NCBI GenBank assembly: GCA_037441725.1
Contig: JBBIRT010000121.1
Location: 1-9,658 of the forward strand
Reading direction: 5' to 3'
Length of the DNA stretch: 9,658 nt
Source of the DNA: JBBIRT01 sp037441725
Lineage (GTDB): Bacteria; Desulfobacterota; BSN033; UBA1163
The notes beneath the pieces are model-generated. The model saw only the letters and a list, made by a program, of their open reading frames with translations. It was not told the origin of the DNA and did no database searches. Shown one piece after another: positions 6,163 to 9,658 of the stretch. A program made the position numbers and the translations under genes. The stretch's first letter is position 1, and every line of letters begins with the position of its first letter.

Positions 6163-7710
6163 TCAATGTCTCTCCATCCAATCTTCATAGGCATACCAGA
6201 TGACTGAGTGGATTTTAATATAATTACTATGGACATACTTCTGCATGATGTTTGCCTGTGCCGAAACATAGACCGGGATCACCATGGCATCCTCGCCAGC
6301 CTGCCTAACAATTTGCTTTATTTTATCTATATATTTCGCATCATCATAGATATGCAAGGCCTCATCACATAAGGACAGATATTCTGGTGACTTTTTAATG
6401 TTACCCGTACGATAGGTCATAGGACTTGGACCGAAGTGGATGAACAGATCTGTAGTGCTTGGGTTGATCCCAGATGCAGCAAAGACCAGATCACTCCAGC
6501 CTGTCCCAAAAAGAGCGCCAAAATATCTCCCCATATCAGCAATATCCAATTTCGTTTCAATTCCTACCGCTTCTAAATAGGATTTTATTGCAGTCACCCC
6601 ATCCCGCATCCATTCCGTAGCAAGAATGGTTGTTTTAAAGCCATTGGGATATCCTGCCTCAGCCAATAGCTTTTTTGCCATCTCAGGATTGTAGGGTCGG
6701 GGATTATATCCAGGAATGTAACCAGGCCATTTTGAGGAGGCTAATTGATGAAGAGGCTCAAACTTTCCATACCCAACCATCTTTGCAATAGCGGGTCGAT
6801 CAAGGGCATATTCAATCGCTTCTCTAACCTTCTTGTTTGCAAAGGGGGATTTAGGATCATTAGAGTTGGGCAGGATGGCCCAGAACATCCCAGGCCCCCA
6901 GTTTACTTTAAAACCTTTTTGCTCCAAATCGAGTATATTTTGAACAAAGGCTACATCCATCCATACATCTGCTTCTTTTGCCTCCATCATGGCTGATGCA
7001 GTCATAGGATCGGGGATAAAGCGGATTTCCATTCCGTCAAGATAAGGCATGCCTTTACGCCAATAATTATCATTTCTAACATATTTGATAAAGGCGTCGC
7101 GTTTAAAATCAACGACCTTGAATGGACCTGTTCCGACTGAATTTCTACGGGCCCACTCTTTGCTTTTTTCAAAGTCACCTCCTCCAGCATTCTTAAATGC
7201 AGTAGGAGATATCATCATGGCCCAACTATAATTCTCTTGGGTTAATAACCTGGTATATTCAGTAAGATACATTTTAAGTGTATACTTATCGACTACCTCT
7301 AAGGACTTTACAAATTTCCCATCAGGAAGCCTTTTCGTATCGATCTGAAGTTGAAAATTCCATCTGCATGCCTCAGCATCCCAATCCGTTCCATCATGGA
7401 ATTTAACTCCTTTTCTTAAATACCAGGTAATGGTTTTATTCACAGGGTCTCCCTTCCATCGCTCAGCTAAAACAGGGATAGGATTTCCCTTCTCATCCCA
7501 CTCATTCAACCTCTCAATGACAGGAAGGGCAAAAATGCTATCCACTGGGGCAAACTCAGGTGGATAACCGATCACTTTCGGAAAAGTCCCTCGAATGCCT
7601 TTTAAGATGCCACCTCTCACCGGTTGATCTGCAGCAGAGATAGATTGAACCAAAATGATTGGAAATGCCATAAAAGCAATAATAAATATAATAAGGAGTA
7701 ATTTTTTCAT
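6163..7710 (-). CDS. ABC transporter substrate-binding protein, family 5 (peptide/nickel/opine type)
   Basis: Exported solute receptor that delivers ligand to the DppB/DppC-type permeases. 515 residues from the chosen start. Seen: a Sec signal peptide MKKLLLIIFIIAFMAF... at 1-27 with S-A-A before Asp28 as the likely signal peptidase I site; no lipobox Cys, so probably periplasmic rather than lipid-anchored. The mature part has family-5 landmarks: the first domain with VLAERWKGD (80-88), WYLRKGVKFHDGTDW (96-110), and SVGTGPFKVVDF (191-202), later ANKKVREAIEYALDR and a C-terminal domain ending in WMERH. The ATG at 7708-7710 has a strong AGGAGG 6 nt upstream; a TTG at 7735-7737 would add nine basic/polar residues and no better ribosome site, so it was not used. 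Preceded by its own promoter. Substrate unknown; oligopeptides are only the family default. Confidence 0.93.
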   Translation of the reverse strand: MKKLLLIIFIIAFMAFPIILVQSISAADQPVRGGILKGIRGTFPKVIGYPPEFAPVDSIFALPVIERLNEWDEKGNPIPVLAERWKGDPVNKTITWYLRKGVKFHDGTDWDAEACRWNFQLQIDTKRLPDGKFVKSLEVVDKYTLKMYLTEYTRLLTQENYSWAMMISPTAFKNAGGGDFEKSKEWARRNSVGTGPFKVVDFKRDAFIKYVRNDNYWRKGMPYLDGMEIRFIPDPMTASAMMEAKEADVWMDVAFVQNILDLEQKGFKVNWGPGMFWAILPNSNDPKSPFANKKVREAIEYALDRPAIAKMVGYGKFEPLHQLASSKWPGYIPGYNPRPYNPEMAKKLLAEAGYPNGFKTTILATEWMRDGVTAIKSYLEAVGIETKLDIADMGRYFGALFGTGWSDLVFAASGINPSTTDLFIHFGPSPMTYRTGNIKKSPEYLSLCDEALHIYDDAKYIDKIKQIVRQAGEDAMVIPVYVSAQANIMQKYVHSNYIKIHSVIWYAYEDWMERH

Positions 7711-7716
7711 CTTCTC

Positions 7717-7722
7717 CCTCCT
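7717..7722 (-). promoter_or_regulatory. strong Shine-Dalgarno that fixes the binding-protein start
   Basis: AGGAGG on the minus strand, 6 nt before the ATG at 7708-7710. The best ribosome site near this start; it decides against the upstream TTG at 7735-7737. Confidence 0.8.
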
Positions 7723-7751
7723 GGAATAGAATCTCAATATTTACGCTCTTC

Positions 7752-7780
7752 AGGATAAAGAAATAGAAAAAGGTTGTCAA
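7752..7780 (-). promoter_or_regulatory. sigma70-type promoter of the binding-protein/permease genes
   Basis: Perfect -35 TTGACA (7775-7780), exact 17-bp T-rich spacer, -10 TATCCT (7752-7757), minus strand. Transcription would start near 7745 with a leader of about 35 nt. It lies in the 97-bp spacer after the esterase stop, with no visible terminator, so the transporter genes may be read both from here and through the esterase. An AAGATT/AATCTT inverted repeat (7779-7784, 7797-7802) overlaps the -35 edge and might be an operator. Confidence 0.65.
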
Positions 7781-7807
7781 GATTATTTTTTTAACGAATC
7801 TTATGGT

Positions 7808-9337
7808 TTAAAAAAATAGATCCCACGCCTGACGTTCCTCATCATAAGGGGCATCCATTAAATAACATTTCTCTCCAAAAATCATGGTCGTCCTGCGATC
7901 TCCATAGGGCGGCCAAGCCCCTCCTCTATCATTGCTTGGATTCCCTGTCCGAGCAAAAGAAATCCAAGCCTCCTGCATGTTTTTAGAGAGAGCATCGGCC
8001 TCAGGTCCTGATCCAAAAAAATTATTATTATAAGTTCCAAATACAAATCCAATTTCTAAAACATGGCAGGCTCCCAATTGCCCTCCCAATGCAGGGGATT
8101 TCCAGGTAAAAAGGTAATTATAGAGGGACGGATTAAATTGGCGAAGGGATTCAATCACTCGGATACCAGGGATGCGGAACATAAAGTCTGTTTCTATTGC
8201 CGAGAGGATTTCCCGTGGACTCGAATCCTCCCCCCTTTTTATTTTAGCATTTCGGTAAACTTCGATTAATCTCCGTATCTTCTCTTCTGGGCCAAAATGC
8301 TTCCATCGTTTCAATAATCCTGTCTCATCAAGTTTTGATAAATTGGGTTCTAACAAACCAAAAAGTTTCCATTCTTCGAGGTTACACCCGATGATGGCAG
8401 GGACATTCTTACATGATCCCTTTGCAATAGCCTTCATGGGCCACTCTGGGATCACTTTTCCATCCACCACCGGGGCAGTCACTGTGATCTTTTTTGGATC
8501 CTGCTGAATGATTTTGGATAGTAATTTTTGTTGGGCTAATAGAAGTTGATCCACAGGAATCTTCTTTAATTGTTCTACCTCAGAGTTCTTCAAACCAACG
8601 ATCTCAATGAATTGCTGGGATATCTTAATGGCTTCATCCAACGAAACTGCCGTATTAGGGACACCGCTTTGAAGGATAGCTTTATGGAAGAGGCCTTGTG
8701 CCTTCGGCATCGCCATCAAACACCCGATGCTCATTGCCCCTGCAGACTCACCAAAGAGAGTAACATTGTTAGGGTCTCCTCCAAACCCTTCGATATTCTC
8801 CCTTATCCATTCCAGAGCGGCGATCTGATCTAACAATCCTTCATTCCCTGTTGCAGGAATCTTGCCGCCTGTAACTTTATTCAGGTTCATAAATCCAAGG
8901 GGCCCAGGCCGATAATTAATGGTGATGACAATGACATCTCCTTTCGAGGCTAAAGTCGCTCCATTATAAACAGGGGTTGATCCTGAACCGATCGTAAAGG
9001 CACCCCCATGAATCCAGACCATCACAGGTCTTTTTGCTCCTTTTAGACCTGGACTCCAAATATTCAAATAGAGACAACTTTCATTCTGAGGCTCATTCAC
9101 AGCAAAATCTGGGAGGAAATTGTCTATTAAACCTGCATTTTGTGGGGCAATCTCTTTAAAATTTTTCCCATCCCAAATCCCATTCCATGGTTTTACCGGA
9201 TGGGGAGGATGCCATCTTAACTCTTTGATCGGAGGATCAGCATATGGAATTCCTTTAAAAACGTATAAACCTCCATAAAATAGGCCTTCAATCTTTCCAT
9301 TCTTAGTATTAATTACTACAGGTTCCCCCTTATCCAT
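7808..9337 (-). CDS. type-B carboxylesterase (alpha/beta hydrolase, PnbA-like)
   Basis: A 509-residue ester hydrolase of the carboxylesterase type-B / para-nitrobenzyl-esterase group; length is typical. Seen: the N-terminal GKIEGLF...VFKGIPYADPP (14-36) start, the ESCLYLNIW signature (86-94; Ser where the family usually has Asp before the Cys), oxyanion-hole HGGAFTIGSG (110-119), nucleophile elbow FGESAGA with Ser198, the acid-bearing IIGCNLEEW with Glu322 the likely triad acid, and GACH with His425. All three catalytic residues are therefore present. No signal peptide or membrane segment, so cytosolic. The ATG at 9335-9337 is the first possible in its frame (TAG three codons upstream); AAGGAG directly abuts it, while AAAGGGG ends 10 nt upstream and may be the used ribosome site. 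First gene before the transporter; it may hydrolyse an imported ester (inference). Natural substrate unknown. Confidence 0.92.
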   Translation of the reverse strand: MDKGEPVVINTKNGKIEGLFYGGLYVFKGIPYADPPIKELRWHPPHPVKPWNGIWDGKNFKEIAPQNAGLIDNFLPDFAVNEPQNESCLYLNIWSPGLKGAKRPVMVWIHGGAFTIGSGSTPVYNGATLASKGDVIVITINYRPGPLGFMNLNKVTGGKIPATGNEGLLDQIAALEWIRENIEGFGGDPNNVTLFGESAGAMSIGCLMAMPKAQGLFHKAILQSGVPNTAVSLDEAIKISQQFIEIVGLKNSEVEQLKKIPVDQLLLAQQKLLSKIIQQDPKKITVTAPVVDGKVIPEWPMKAIAKGSCKNVPAIIGCNLEEWKLFGLLEPNLSKLDETGLLKRWKHFGPEEKIRRLIEVYRNAKIKRGEDSSPREILSAIETDFMFRIPGIRVIESLRQFNPSLYNYLFTWKSPALGGQLGACHVLEIGFVFGTYNNNFFGSGPEADALSKNMQEAWISFARTGNPSNDRGGAWPPYGDRRTTMIFGEKCYLMDAPYDEERQAWDLFF

Positions 9338-9392
9338 CTCCTTCTAACCCCTTTCTTTAAAATCCTAAGCCCTTTTTCTCTTTTTGGTAAAG

Positions 9393-9421
9393 AGAATACA
9401 CCTCTTAAACATTATTGTCAA
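9393..9421 (-). promoter_or_regulatory. sigma70-type promoter of the esterase gene
   Basis: Perfect -35 TTGACA (9416-9421), exact 17-bp spacer, -10 TATTCT (9393-9398), minus strand. Transcription would start near 9386, about 50 nt before the esterase ATG at 9337. A TCTCTTT/AAAGAGA inverted repeat covers the expected start point and could be an operator or just a small 5' stem. Confidence 0.65.
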
Positions 9422-9537
9422 ATCAAATGTAACCCTCCTTTTAACGCCGCACTCACTCGGGGAATTAGGCAGGGATGTTGGAGAAAATTTCATAAAAGAA
9501 TAGATGAATGGAAAAACTCAGACACGGCCAATATGAA

Positions 9538-9554
9538 TCAGGGTGACACCCTGA
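9538..9554. repeat. 17-bp perfect palindrome, operator-like
   Basis: TCAGGGTG (9538-9545) and CACCCTGA (9547-9554) are perfect inverted arms around a single A. It lies 117 bp upstream of the esterase -35 and about 100 bp before the possible plus-strand start at 9653. Odd-length palindromes with one central base are common operators for dimeric regulators. A T6 run follows at 9561-9566, so a small terminator on the plus strand is the alternative, but six AT bases and CC separate them. Confidence 0.5.
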
Positions 9555-9652
9555 CCTAAAATTTTTTAAAAGAGGCTTTCTCCGAATCAGGATTTGGGAC
9601 TTATTGAGATCTCTGAAAAAGTATCTTAAGCCATATAGAATGGAGAGGTGTG

Positions 9653-9658
9653 ATGGAA
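9653..9658 (+). CDS. possible start of a divergent plus-strand gene, cut at the edge
   Basis: Only ATG GAA is visible. GGAGAGG (9642-9648) precedes the ATG by 4 nt, a plausible though tight ribosome site, and the position, divergent from the esterase across a palindrome-bearing region, would suit a regulator or another catabolic gene. Nothing about the product can be said. Confidence 0.3.

Larger units (their letters stand above)
9338..9658. other. upstream region of the esterase, largely non-coding
   Basis: This 321-bp stretch has no credible complete gene; plus-strand ATG runs end within about ten codons. It holds the esterase promoter (9393-9421), a 7-bp inverted repeat TCTCTTT/AAAGAGA (9377-9383, 9389-9395) near the predicted transcription start, a 17-bp palindrome (9538-9554), a direct repeat GAATCAGG (9535-9542 and 9584-9591), and a possible plus-strand start codon at the right edge. 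Confidence 0.6.

Noticed and set aside
7711..7737. TTG start adding nine residues to the binding protein
   Set aside because: The ATG at 7708-7710 has AGGAGG at ideal distance and gives a standard signal peptide.
9539..9566. Rho-independent terminator formed by the palindrome and the T6 run
   Set aside because: A usable stem is only about 6 bp with a 5-nt loop, and the T run is separated from it by CCTAAAA; an operator is the better reading, with no gene ending just upstream on the plus strand.
1..9658. CRISPR array, tRNA, insertion sequence, phage or toxin-antitoxin genes
   Set aside because: No regularly spaced repeats, cloverleaf-like sequences, transposase motifs or small paired genes were seen on either strand.

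Overview
The window looks like a chromosomal catabolic locus from an anaerobic bacterium of moderate to low GC. The gene content (a GlcD/GlcF-like flavin plus iron-sulfur oxidoreductase pair, an unassigned uroporphyrinogen-decarboxylase-like protein, a DppBC-type transporter and an FMN-barrel protein) and the protein style recall sulfate-reducing or syntrophic Desulfobacterota. That assignment is an inference from remembered families; there is no rRNA or other phylogenetic marker here. A run of 54 Ns inside one gene suggests a draft, possibly metagenomic, assembly.

Layout: (i) 1-1947, minus strand: a two-gene unit with an FAD-binding oxidoreductase followed 14 bp later by an Fe-S protein that runs off the left edge. 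(ii) 1948-2266: a divergent intergenic region with one good sigma70-type promoter in each direction. (iii) 2267-3654, plus strand: a single URO-D superfamily gene interrupted by the N gap. (iv) 3655-3707: a short convergent spacer with a hairpin. (v) 9337 down to 3708, minus strand: type-B carboxylesterase, family-5 solute-binding protein, two DppB/DppC-type permeases and a small PNPOx-like protein. A promoter lies upstream of the esterase and a second one between the esterase and the binding protein. (vi) 9338-9658: an upstream region with a 17-bp palindrome and, at the last bases, a possible start of a divergent plus-strand gene.

How the genes may work together: the binding protein and permeases would import an oligopeptide-like or other small organic solute, the esterase (no signal peptide, so probably cytosolic) would hydrolyse esters, and the FAD/Fe-S pair would oxidise a hydroxy acid or alcohol and pass electrons to an Fe-S carrier. 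This pathway is a hypothesis; the substrate cannot be read from the sequence. No ATPase subunits for the transporter are present between its genes or downstream of them in the window.

I see no tRNA, rRNA, CRISPR array, insertion sequence, phage gene or obvious defence system. The points most worth a second look are the frame-inconsistent N gap, the URO-D-like protein that lacks the landmarks of both UroD and the corrinoid methyltransferases, the Fe-S protein whose first cluster motif has Trp in place of the third Cys, the transporter without ATPases, and the palindrome upstream of the esterase.
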